A DNA stretch of 11,545 nt from Bacillota bacterium (GTDB taxonomy: Bacteria; Bacillota; Bacilli; Bacillales_B; DSM-18226): the NCBI GenBank assembly GCA_021821235.1, contig JAKACS010000041.1:1-11545 (forward strand), given 5' to 3'. Both the position numbers and the translations under genes were made by a program. Shown one piece after another: positions 5,436 through 11,545 of the stretch (within the stretch, counting starts at the first letter, position 1; each line of letters opens with the position of its first letter). Below the pieces are notes generated by a model. It was given only the letters and a program-made list of their open reading frames with translations, did no database searches and was not told where the DNA came from.

Positions 5436-6881
5436 ATGACTGAAACAGCACAAGGTAAAACGAGTTTAAGAGTTAAAATACAAAGGCTAGGAAGTAATCT
5501 TAGCGGGATGATCATGCCGAATATCGGGGCATTTATTGCCTGGGGACTTATCACGGCTTTGTTTATTCCAACTGGATGGCTGCCGAATAAGCAGCTGGCC
5601 ACGCTTGTAGGTCCGATGATCACTTATTTATTGCCGCTCCTTATTGGGTATACTGGCGGAAAACTAGTCCATGGCGAGCGCGGAGGCGTAGTAGGTGCCG
5701 CTGCAACGATGGGTGTAATTGTAGGTTCAACCGTGCCAATGTTTTTAGGCGCGATGATAATGGGTCCGCTAGGCGGATATGCCATCAAACAAGTGGATAA
5801 GGTATTCCATCATCGCATAAAACAAGGCTTTGAAATGCTCATTAATAACTTTTCGGCAGGAATTGTCGGAGCGATCTTAGCAATACTCGCTTTTTTAGGA
5901 ATAGGCCCTGCAGTAGAGTTTTTGAGTAATATGTTAGCTTCTGGTGTTAATGTGTTAGTAAGTAACCGTTTAATTCCGTTAGCAAACATATTTATTGAGC
6001 CAGCAAAAATTTTGTTTTTAAATAATGCAATTGGGAATGGGATTTTGGTACCATTGGGAATCGAACAAGCAAAAGCATCTGGTCAATCTATCTTGTTCTT
6101 ACTTGAAGCAAACCCTGGTCCCGGTTTAGGTGTTCTGCTTGCGTATTGGATGTTTGCAAAAGGGAATGCGAAACAATCTGCTCCTGGAGCGATTATTATT
6201 CAATTTCTTGGCGGAATTCATGAAATTTACTTCCCTTATGTATTAATGAAACCGTTACTTGTTCTTGCTGTAATCGCTGGTGGAGTTTCTGGAGTATTCA
6301 CACTTTCTATATTCAATGCAGGTCTTGTTGCGCCGGCTTCACCAGGAAGTATATTTGCTGTTTTGGCAATGACACCTAAAGGTGGTTACTTTGGAGTATT
6401 GGCTGGAGTTTTGGTAGCAGCAGCCGTGTCATTCCTTGTTTCAGCCCTTATTTTGAAAACAGCAAAAGATAAAGACATAGAGGGAGATTTAGTAGAAGCA
6501 ACTTCTAAGATGGAACAAATGAAAGGTAAGAAAAGCAGTGTTTCAAGTGCACTAACGAATCATATTGTTGCTGAGCATTCTGTTGAAAAAACAGACTTTA
6601 ATAAAGTTAATAAAATTATTTTTGCTTGTGATGCTGGAATGGGCTCAAGTGCAATGGGAGCATCTATTCTCAGAAATAAAGTGAAAAAAGCTGGCCTAGA
6701 TGTTGAGGTATCGAATACGGCGATTAATAATTTACCATCTGATGCTGATGTTGTCGTTACACATAAAGATTTAACGGATCGTGCAAAAGTAAAGCTTCCA
6801 AATGCAACGCACATCTCGGTTGAAAACTTTTTAAATAGCCCAAAATATGATGAATTAGTTAATCGTTTAAAGGAAAAATAA
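5436..6881 (+). CDS. mtlA: Mannitol-specific PTS permease, EIICB(Mtl)
   Basis: An inner-membrane permease that imports mannitol and phosphorylates it to mannitol-1-phosphate. From the ATG at 5436 it has 481 residues, with AAAGGGG (5421-5427) before it; an in-frame GTG at 5427 (3 residues longer) is possible, with AAAGGA ahead of it. Domain order is EIIC (about residues 10-345, with SGMIMPNIGAFIAWG, MFLGAMIMGPLGGY and GGIHEIYFPYVLMKP, the substrate-site GGIHE motif), a linker rich in Lys and Ser, then EIIB (about 390-478) with the phosphocysteine Cys398 in IIFACDAGMGSSAMG. The EIIA domain is absent and supplied by mtlF, as in Bacillus. The sequence is close to what I recall of B. subtilis MtlA throughout. 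It has its own promoter, operator and terminator. Confidence 0.97.
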   Translation: MTETAQGKTSLRVKIQRLGSNLSGMIMPNIGAFIAWGLITALFIPTGWLPNKQLATLVGPMITYLLPLLIGYTGGKLVHGERGGVVGAAATMGVIVGSTVPMFLGAMIMGPLGGYAIKQVDKVFHHRIKQGFEMLINNFSAGIVGAILAILAFLGIGPAVEFLSNMLASGVNVLVSNRLIPLANIFIEPAKILFLNNAIGNGILVPLGIEQAKASGQSILFLLEANPGPGLGVLLAYWMFAKGNAKQSAPGAIIIQFLGGIHEIYFPYVLMKPLLVLAVIAGGVSGVFTLSIFNAGLVAPASPGSIFAVLAMTPKGGYFGVLAGVLVAAAVSFLVSALILKTAKDKDIEGDLVEATSKMEQMKGKKSSVSSALTNHIVAEHSVEKTDFNKVNKIIFACDAGMGSSAMGASILRNKVKKAGLDVEVSNTAINNLPSDADVVVTHKDLTDRAKVKLPNATHISVENFLNSPKYDELVNRLKEK

Positions 6882-6892
6882 GAAGTGACAGA

Positions 6893-6928
6893 GAAAAAGC
6901 TCAGTAATAACCTGGGCTTTTTCTTTTT
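6893..6928 (+). terminator. Rho-independent terminator between mtlA and mtlR
   Basis: GAAAAAGCTCAG (6893-6904), 7-nt loop, CTGGGCTTTTTC (6912-6923), a 12-bp stem with one G-U pair, then TTTTT (6924-6928). It separates the mtlA transcript from mtlRFD, though partial read-through could still feed mtlF and mtlD. Confidence 0.9.
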
Positions 6929-6933
6929 AAATG

Positions 6934-6955
6934 TTGTCAACAAGTCCATTGACTA
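6934..6955. promoter_or_regulatory. Putative MtlR operator of the mtlR promoter
   Basis: TTGTCAAC (6934-6941), 6-nt spacer AAGTCC, ATTGACTA (6948-6955). The left half is identical to that at 5268-5275 and the right half matches the ideal inverted half at 6 of 8 positions. It starts 6 nt after the terminator T-run. It implies that MtlR controls its own operon. Confidence 0.55.
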
Positions 6956-6973
6956 TTTTAGTTTTACATTTTG

Positions 6974-7002
6974 TTGTAACAGGGGTGAAATCGTTTTATT
7001 AT
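6974..7002 (+). promoter_or_regulatory. mtlRFD promoter
   Basis: TTGTAA (6974-6979), 17-nt spacer, TATTAT (6997-7002). The -35 box matches consensus at 4 of 6. The centre of the upstream operator is 29.5 bp before it, exactly as for mtlA. A start point near 7009 gives a leader of about 80 nt. Confidence 0.55.
6986..6999 (+). promoter_or_regulatory. cre-like CcpA site inside the mtlR promoter
   Basis: TGAAATCGTTTTAT resembles the cre core TGAAANCGNTTNCA, with two mismatches at its 3' end. It occupies the -35/-10 spacer and touches the -10 box, where CcpA binding would exclude RNA polymerase. Confidence 0.4.
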
Positions 7003-7030
7003 TGTTGTTGCAGGCAAAAGAAAATTAACT

Positions 7031-7040
7031 TTGTCAACAA
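7031..7040. promoter_or_regulatory. Extra MtlR-type half-site in the mtlR leader
   Basis: TTGTCAACAA is identical to the left part of the operator at 6934-6943. The expected second half-site is not recognisable 6 nt further on. It lies about 22 nt downstream of the predicted start point. Confidence 0.35.
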
Positions 7041-7089
7041 TTTGAGATTGGAGGACGAGGCTCAGAAATCGTTAGACGGAGTGAAAAAT

Positions 7090-9201
7090 ATGTATATTTC
7101 CGCAAGAGAAAGACAGATTCTTGAAATCTTACTAAACGAAACAAGCGAATTGACTGTAAAGGATCTTGCAGACAAAATTGGTGTTAGCGGAAGAACGATT
7201 CATCGCGATTTAAAAAATATTGAAGATATTTTAGAGGAATATCATCTTTCATTGCAAAAAAAATCTGGAGTCGGCATCCAAATTACTGGAGAAAAAACCA
7301 AGATTCAAGATCTGAAGGTATTTTTGTTTAATTTATATCATCCAGAGTATACACCAGACGAGCGGCAAACGGTCATTTTGTGTGAATTATTGGAATCGAG
7401 TGAGCCTGTAAAATTGATTGGACTTGCCAATGATTTGAATGTGACCATTGCTACGGTAAGCAATGATTTAACAAAATTGGAAGAGCGCTTACGGACATTT
7501 GGTTTGTCATTAGTTCGAAGAAGGGGCTATGGCGTAGAAATTGGCGGAACAGAAGATGCAAAGAGACGTGCAATTCGGAGTGTTATTTCTGACTACCTTG
7601 ATGAATCAGAAATTCTAACGTTTGCTAGAGAAAGTATTCAAAAACGCTCAACCAACCAAATCAATTCTATTTCAGAAAAGCTGTTAGGATTAGTCGAAAA
7701 GAAAAAACTGTTTATGATCGAGAGGGTAATTGAATCCATTAGTGAAGACTTGCCTTTTACGTTAGCAGATAGTGCATATATTGGCCTCGTTGTCCATCTG
7801 GCATTGGCCGTTGAGAGGATTCAAAAGGGTGAAGGGATTATAATAGATCGAGGGTATCTCGAGGATCAACGGACGACGAAGGAGTTTAAATTTGCAAAGA
7901 AGATTGTTGAACAGTTGGAACAAGTCTTCCAAATTTACATTCCCCCAGCAGAAGTAGGATACATTACCATGCATTTAAAGGGAGCAAAACTTCGCCATGA
8001 TCATGAGTACCTTACTGAGGCTTCGAGTCTTCATATTGCCATTAAAACAAAGAGCCTTATACAGCGTGTTGGAAATGACTTAAGTATTGACTTAACAACA
8101 AACCGTTCGTTGTTTGAAGGGTTAGTGATGCATTTAAAGCCTGCCTTATATCGGTTAAAACAAAATATGGGCATTAGCAACCCTTTATTGGATAAAGTTA
8201 AAAAGGATTATCGTGATTTATTTTTGGTTGTAAAAAACGCTGTTGAACAGGTTTTTCATGAATTTGCTGTACCGGACGAAGAAATTGGCTATCTTGTAAT
8301 GCATTTCGGCGCTGCAATCCTTAGCTATAAAAGTGATTTGAAAGCCGTTGTTATTTGTTCGAGTGGTATCGGCACTTCAAAAATGCTTGTGACTAGATTG
8401 CAGAAAGAGTTTACTGAACTCAAAGATATTCAAAATATATCGGTCATGGAATTGAAAAAAATGAGTGGACTTGATGATCAATTAATCATTTCAACCATTC
8501 CAATTTCTGACTTCCATCATGACTATATTTTAACAAGTCCAATTCTAAGTCAAGAGGAAGTTGAGAAAATTCGATCCTACATTTATGAGAAAAAGAAACT
8601 AAACAGACTGATCAATATCGGACAGATCCAAAAGCGAAAAGGAGAAAAAGATTCCTCTGAACTGATCAAGCAAATGAAGGCGATCCGTGATTGTACTGAA
8701 ACAATTGGAACCATCCTTCAAGGCTTTGGCATTAAGACCGTCGCGGGGAATGAGACGGTTGAAAGAATTTTAGGGCAAGCATGTCAAGATTTATTTCAAC
8801 AACAACAAATTAAAAATGTTGATGCGGTTGTAAAGGCATTAGTAGAAAGGGAGAGCCTCGGGGGCCTTGGAATTCCCGGCACCGCGATGGCATTATTTCA
8901 TACCCGATCTGAGCATGTACTCAAACCTTCCTTTACTATTTACGTATTGAAACACCCTGTGAGGGTGGACAGTATGGACCAAACGCAAATCGAAATGGAG
9001 CATTTGTTGTTGTTATTATCTCCTGAAAATGCCTCAGATAGCAGCTTGGAAGTGTTGAGTTTTATTAGTTCGATGTTAATTGAAAGTGATGAAAGTACAT
9101 CTATCTTTCAGTCAAGGGACCAAGAAAGAATTCGATCGTTTCTAACTGCTAAGTTAGATCCGTTTTTTAATGAAAAAATTTACAAATTAAGGAGTGTATA
9201 A
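7090..9201 (+). CDS. mtlR: MtlR, PRD- and PTS-domain transcriptional activator of the mannitol genes
   Basis: A 703-residue regulator, near the 694 I recall for B. subtilis MtlR. The ATG at 7090 (GGAG at 7078-7081) begins MYISARERQILEILL; the frame is open further upstream but that part is not protein-like and covers the promoter. Domains: HTH at about 5-45 (VKDLADKIGVSGRTIHRDL), second HTH at 95-150, PRD1 at 190-300, PRD2 at 310-415, GatB-like EIIB at 417-505, MtlA-type EIIA at 535-700. Phospho-sites visible: His236, His295, His348, His405, Cys423 (VICSSGIGTSK) and His604 (ALFHTRSEH). The four PRD histidines have exactly the spacing I recall for B. subtilis (59, 53, 57). In that family HPr phosphorylation of PRD2 activates, while phosphorylation of the EIIB and EIIA sites inhibits. 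It is first in the mtlRFD operon. Confidence 0.96.
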   Translation: MYISARERQILEILLNETSELTVKDLADKIGVSGRTIHRDLKNIEDILEEYHLSLQKKSGVGIQITGEKTKIQDLKVFLFNLYHPEYTPDERQTVILCELLESSEPVKLIGLANDLNVTIATVSNDLTKLEERLRTFGLSLVRRRGYGVEIGGTEDAKRRAIRSVISDYLDESEILTFARESIQKRSTNQINSISEKLLGLVEKKKLFMIERVIESISEDLPFTLADSAYIGLVVHLALAVERIQKGEGIIIDRGYLEDQRTTKEFKFAKKIVEQLEQVFQIYIPPAEVGYITMHLKGAKLRHDHEYLTEASSLHIAIKTKSLIQRVGNDLSIDLTTNRSLFEGLVMHLKPALYRLKQNMGISNPLLDKVKKDYRDLFLVVKNAVEQVFHEFAVPDEEIGYLVMHFGAAILSYKSDLKAVVICSSGIGTSKMLVTRLQKEFTELKDIQNISVMELKKMSGLDDQLIISTIPISDFHHDYILTSPILSQEEVEKIRSYIYEKKKLNRLINIGQIQKRKGEKDSSELIKQMKAIRDCTETIGTILQGFGIKTVAGNETVERILGQACQDLFQQQQIKNVDAVVKALVERESLGGLGIPGTAMALFHTRSEHVLKPSFTIYVLKHPVRVDSMDQTQIEMEHLLLLLSPENASDSSLEVLSFISSMLIESDESTSIFQSRDQERIRSFLTAKLDPFFNEKIYKLRSV

Positions 9202-9203
9202 CG

Positions 9204-9641
9204 GTGTCACAATCAATTTTAAAAAAGGGAAATATTCGATTAAATGTGAATTTAAATACAAAGGAAGAGGCAATTAGGCAGACAGGGAGCATTCTTGTCG
9301 AGCAAGGATATGTTGATGCAGGATATATTAATAAAATGCTTGAACGGGAAGAGCTCACCTCTACTTATATGGGGAATTATGTAGCCATTCCACATGGAAC
9401 GGATGACTCCAAAAACTTTGTAAAGGAATCGGGAATTTCCATAATACAAGTGCCAGATGGGGTTGACTTTGGGGGAGGGAATATTGTCAAGTTTCTGATT
9501 GGAATTGCCGGAAAAAACAATGAGCACCTTGATATTTTATCGAACATTGCCATTGTTTGTTCTGAAGAAGAAAACGTGGAGAAATTGGTTCAAGCAACAT
9601 CCCCAGAAGAAATTCTCACGATTTTTGAAGGGGTGAACTGA
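9204..9641 (+). CDS. mtlF: Mannitol-specific PTS component EIIA(Mtl)
   Basis: A 145-residue cytosolic phosphocarrier that takes phosphate from HPr and passes it to Cys398 of MtlA. It starts with GTG at 9204, 2 nt after the mtlR stop, with AAGGAG (9189-9194) inside the end of mtlR, which suggests translational coupling. The active-site His64 lies in NYVAIPHGTDDSK, and the second conserved histidine, His108, in KNNEHLDIL. Full length for a stand-alone EIIA(Mtl). It resembles the EIIA domain fused to the C-terminus of MtlR, and the two probably share ancestry. The mtlD start is 1 nt after its stop. Confidence 0.96.
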   Translation: MSQSILKKGNIRLNVNLNTKEEAIRQTGSILVEQGYVDAGYINKMLEREELTSTYMGNYVAIPHGTDDSKNFVKESGISIIQVPDGVDFGGGNIVKFLIGIAGKNNEHLDILSNIAIVCSEEENVEKLVQATSPEEILTIFEGVN

Positions 9642-9642
9642 T

Positions 9643-10806
9643 ATGTTGGCTGTCCACTTTGGTGCCGGAAATATTGGCCGAGGTTTTATCGGAAATTTAC
9701 TGTATCATTCGGGATATGAGACTTGTTTTATTGATGTAAACAATGAAATGATTGATTTATTGAATGCAAAAAAAGAATACAGGGTGGTACTGGCAGATCC
9801 TTCTCAAGAAGAAGCAGTCATTAAGAATGTTAGGGCGATTAATAGTAAAACAAATCCGGAAGAAGTGATGGAAGCAATTGCAAAGGCAGATTTGCTAACG
9901 ACAGCAATCGGCCCCACGACTCTTCCGCTTATTTCAAGCTTACTTGCTGACGGTTTACGGAAAAGAATCGAAAAATCGGAAAAACCGCTCAATATTATTG
10001 CTTGTGAAAATATGATTGGTGGATCAACATTATTAAAAGAAAAAGTTTATGAAGGACTAACCGAAGAAGAAAAATCATTATTTGATCAACGTTTTGGTTT
10101 TCCGGATGCTGCAGTAGACCGGATTGTGCCAAATCAAGTAAATGAAGATAAATTAATGGTCAAAGTAGAACCGTTTTATGAATGGGTTGTGGAAGAAACA
10201 AAGCTTGTCGGTGAAAAACCTGAAATAAAGGGAATTACGTATGTCCCTGAATTGGTTCCTTATATTGAAAGAAAATTATTTACTGTGAATACAGGTCATG
10301 CGCTAGCTGCTTATTTAGGATATCATTTCGGTATCGAAACGATAAATAGTGCAATGGACCATATTCAAATTAGGGAAATGGTTGAGGGAGCTCTTAAAGA
10401 GAGTGGCGAATTCTTGGTGAACAAGTATAAGTTTGAGCCAGATGCACATGCAAAATATATTCAAAAAATTATCCAACGCTTCTCTAATCCATTTATTACA
10501 GATGAAGTAACAAGAGTAGGGCGTTCTCCGATCCGGAAGCTGGGACCGAATGATCGGCTTGTCAGCCCAGCCCGGCAGTACGCCGATCTTACAGGCAAAG
10601 AGCCAGTATACCTTGAAAAGGGAATCGCGGCAGCACTTCTTTATGATTTCCAAGGAGATGAAGACGCAGTACAAGTGCAGAAAACAATCAATGAACAAGG
10701 AATTGAAGCAACGATCCGAGAGTACACAAAACTTGATGCAACAATCCCTTTGTTTAACGGAATTGTTGAGCAATATCAGCAATTACGGAATGAGAAAATT
10801 TTATAA
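9643..10806 (+). CDS. mtlD: Mannitol-1-phosphate 5-dehydrogenase
   Basis: A 387-residue NAD-dependent enzyme that oxidises mannitol-1-phosphate to fructose-6-phosphate, feeding glycolysis. It belongs to the polyol-specific long-chain dehydrogenases. The N-terminal Rossmann domain has the fingerprint HFGAGNIGRGFIG (5-17) with the acidic Asp31 after the second strand, consistent with NAD preference. The substrate domain has ERKLFTVNTGHALAAYLGY (209-227), including the family's conserved Lys211, Asn216 and His219. The start has GAAGGGG (9627-9633), inside mtlF. It is last in the operon and followed by a strong terminator. Length is typical of the family (about 380) and nothing appears to be missing. 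Confidence 0.97.
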   Translation: MLAVHFGAGNIGRGFIGNLLYHSGYETCFIDVNNEMIDLLNAKKEYRVVLADPSQEEAVIKNVRAINSKTNPEEVMEAIAKADLLTTAIGPTTLPLISSLLADGLRKRIEKSEKPLNIIACENMIGGSTLLKEKVYEGLTEEEKSLFDQRFGFPDAAVDRIVPNQVNEDKLMVKVEPFYEWVVEETKLVGEKPEIKGITYVPELVPYIERKLFTVNTGHALAAYLGYHFGIETINSAMDHIQIREMVEGALKESGEFLVNKYKFEPDAHAKYIQKIIQRFSNPFITDEVTRVGRSPIRKLGPNDRLVSPARQYADLTGKEPVYLEKGIAAALLYDFQGDEDAVQVQKTINEQGIEATIREYTKLDATIPLFNGIVEQYQQLRNEKIL

Positions 10807-10826
10807 AAATTCCCCGTTCATTCAAC

Positions 10827-10870
10827 GCTTGTAGACAAATCCGATTCTGGATTCATTCTACAAGCTTTTT
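10827..10870 (+). terminator. Rho-independent terminator of the mtlRFD operon
   Basis: GCTTGTAGA (10827-10835) pairs with TCTACAAGC (10857-10865); an inner stem AATCC/GGATT (10838-10842, 10849-10853) extends it. Five T follow at 10866-10870. Confidence 0.92.
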
Positions 10871-10912
10871 ATAAACCATAATAGGAATATTCTTGAAGAG
10901 AATCAGAACCGC

Positions 10913-10930
10913 TAATCAAACGTTTGATTA
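10913..10930. promoter_or_regulatory. Second copy of the exporter-type palindrome, candidate operator
   Basis: TAATCAAACGTTTGATTA is a perfect 18-bp palindrome, identical to the core of the one at 3612-3635. The identity continues on the right through AAT (10931-10933). A ribosome-site-like AGGAGT (10934-10939) follows 4 nt after the palindrome. Confidence 0.6.
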
Positions 10931-10947
10931 AATAGGAGTAACAGTGG

Positions 10948-11068
10948 ATGGTAAAGGGTTTATTTAACCAATTATTTTTTGAGAGCTAACTGTTTTATCG
11001 TTATGCTTCTTCTGATTGTGTTGGTTCAAGTTTTGTCATTCTTACACGTAAAAACCGGCCTCTATTAG
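10948..11068 (+). pseudogene. Possible remnant of a short membrane-protein gene behind the palindrome
   Basis: After AGGAGT (10934-10939), the ATG at 10948 reads only MVKGLFNQLFFES and stops at 10987-10989. In the +1 frame from about 10994 the sequence reads FIVMLLLIVLVQVLSFLHVK, which looks like a membrane helix, and stops at 11066-11068 within the next terminator. A single frame change would join the two parts. This fits the frameshifted start of a decayed membrane protein, or a 13-residue peptide plus chance hydrophobic coding. Neither is proven. Confidence 0.25.
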
Positions 11069-11087
11069 ATCAAGGAAGGCCGGTTTT
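11050..11087 (-). terminator. Rho-independent terminator of the oxidoreductase gene, probably bidirectional
   Basis: AAAACCGGCCT (11051-11061) and AGGCCGGTTTT (11077-11087) form a perfect 11-bp stem. On the minus strand it begins 5 nt after the oxidoreductase stop and ends in five T; on the plus strand it ends in four T. Confidence 0.9.
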
Positions 11088-11092
11088 CAAGA

Positions 11093-11545
11093 TTACTTGA
11101 TCCCATTGATAATTTGAGTGAGTGCTTCTTTAATCGGCATAGCCGGGCGGCCGAGCAGTTTTTCAAAATCATTACTTTCGACTGCAAGTGTATTTTCGCG
11201 AATGCTCTGTTGAATGTCAACGAGCATTGGGAGGAGGAAATCAGGTACGCCTGCACTTTTCATTATATTGGCATATGACGCGTCATCAACATGCTGTACA
11301 GAAACTTCTTTGCGCAAAACGGCACCTAGAACAGATACGAGTTCTTCCTGTGTCAGCAACTGACCTGAAAGTTCATAAGTCGTGTTTTCGTGTCCGCTAC
11401 CCGAGAGAACCGCAGCCGCTGCTTCTGCATAATCTTGTTGCCGTGCCCAGCCTACTTTACCGTCTTCTGCTGATGTCACCCAAGGAGCTCCTGCCAGAAC
11501 ACCTTGGATGCTTGGAATTTCATTTTCCAAATACCAGAGATCGGA
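11093..11545 (-). CDS. NAD(P)H:quinone oxidoreductase-like (QorB/NmrA family) protein, C-terminal part
   Basis: Partial gene: the stop is the complement of 11093-11095 and the frame stays open to the right edge, giving 150 C-terminal residues of a protein usually about 285 long. The visible part starts SDLWYLENEIPSIQGVLAG and contains GKVGWARQQDYAEAAAAVL, the segment that in atypical short-chain dehydrogenases of the NmrA/QorB type lies after the cofactor fold, then HENTTYELSG and a helical C-terminus (LLGRPAMPIKEALTQIINGI). The GxxGxxG nucleotide site would be in the missing N-terminal half. These proteins use NAD(P)H to reduce quinones or act as redox sensors. Codons appear somewhat more GC-rich than in neighbouring genes. 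It is convergent with the mannitol operon, ending in its own terminator. Confidence 0.85.
   Translation of the reverse strand, partial: SDLWYLENEIPSIQGVLAGAPWVTSAEDGKVGWARQQDYAEAAAAVLSGSGHENTTYELSGQLLTQEELVSVLGAVLRKEVSVQHVDDASYANIMKSAGVPDFLLPMLVDIQQSIRENTLAVESNDFEKLLGRPAMPIKEALTQIINGIK

Noticed and set aside
6931..7089. N-terminal extension of MtlR to an ATG at 6931
   Set aside because: The extension overlaps the predicted operator and promoter, has an unnatural composition, and is absent from the MtlR family; the ATG at 7090 has a ribosome site.
10315..10834. Minus-strand 155-residue and plus-strand 94-residue open frames over mtlD
   Set aside because: Both overlap the well-supported mtlD and its terminator region and show no family features.
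1..11545. CRISPR arrays, tRNA or rRNA genes, insertion sequences, prophage or toxin-antitoxin genes
   Set aside because: No regularly spaced repeats, cloverleaf or rRNA-like stretches, transposase or phage motifs were seen on either strand.

Overview
The window looks like chromosome from a mesophilic low-GC Gram-positive bacterium of the Bacillaceae. The reasons are strong GGAGG-type ribosome sites, hairpin-plus-T-run terminators, cre-like catabolite sites, and Bacillus-type mannitol proteins in the order mtlA-mtlR-mtlF-mtlD, which I recall for Geobacillus stearothermophilus. Species cannot be named from this sequence alone.

Left part (1-2560): the start of a TetR-family repressor runs off the left edge and is divergent from a likely operon encoding a two-domain carboxymuconolactone-decarboxylase-like protein, an aldo/keto reductase and a small cupin. 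It ends at a clear terminator (2536-2557). This resembles a repressor-controlled redox or detoxification cluster of unknown substrate. Positions 2560-2920 hold no intact gene, only a structured segment with a T-run (2607-2687) and a decayed-looking reading frame on the minus strand (2686-2874).

Middle part (2921-5220): a maltose/galactoside-type O-acetyltransferase (maa) and a 14-helix-type LmrB-like MFS drug exporter, each with its own terminator. The exporter is bracketed by two inverted-repeat elements that share an 8-base core in opposite orientation. A perfect 24-bp palindrome lies upstream of it, and an 18-bp version of the same palindrome recurs at 10913-10930.

Mannitol locus (5268-10870): mtlA (membrane IICB), a terminator, then mtlR (PRD-type activator), mtlF (EIIA) and mtlD (mannitol-1-phosphate dehydrogenase) with 1-2 nt gaps. 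Phosphate passes from HPr to MtlF His64, then MtlA Cys398, then incoming mannitol; MtlD oxidises mannitol-1-phosphate to fructose-6-phosphate. Both promoters carry a putative 22-bp MtlR operator whose centre sits 29.5 bp before the -35 box, plus cre-like sites, so the sequence predicts mannitol activation and glucose repression at both.

Right part (10871-11545): the second palindrome, a ribosome site followed by a short broken reading frame that may be a gene remnant, a terminator, and the C-terminal half of a minus-strand NAD(P)H:quinone oxidoreductase-like (QorB/NmrA) protein that runs off the right edge.

Most of the window is ordinary metabolism. The parts worth a second look are the shared palindromes, the paired repeat elements, the decayed frames and the regulatory layout of the mannitol locus. 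I see no clear sign of a wholly new system.
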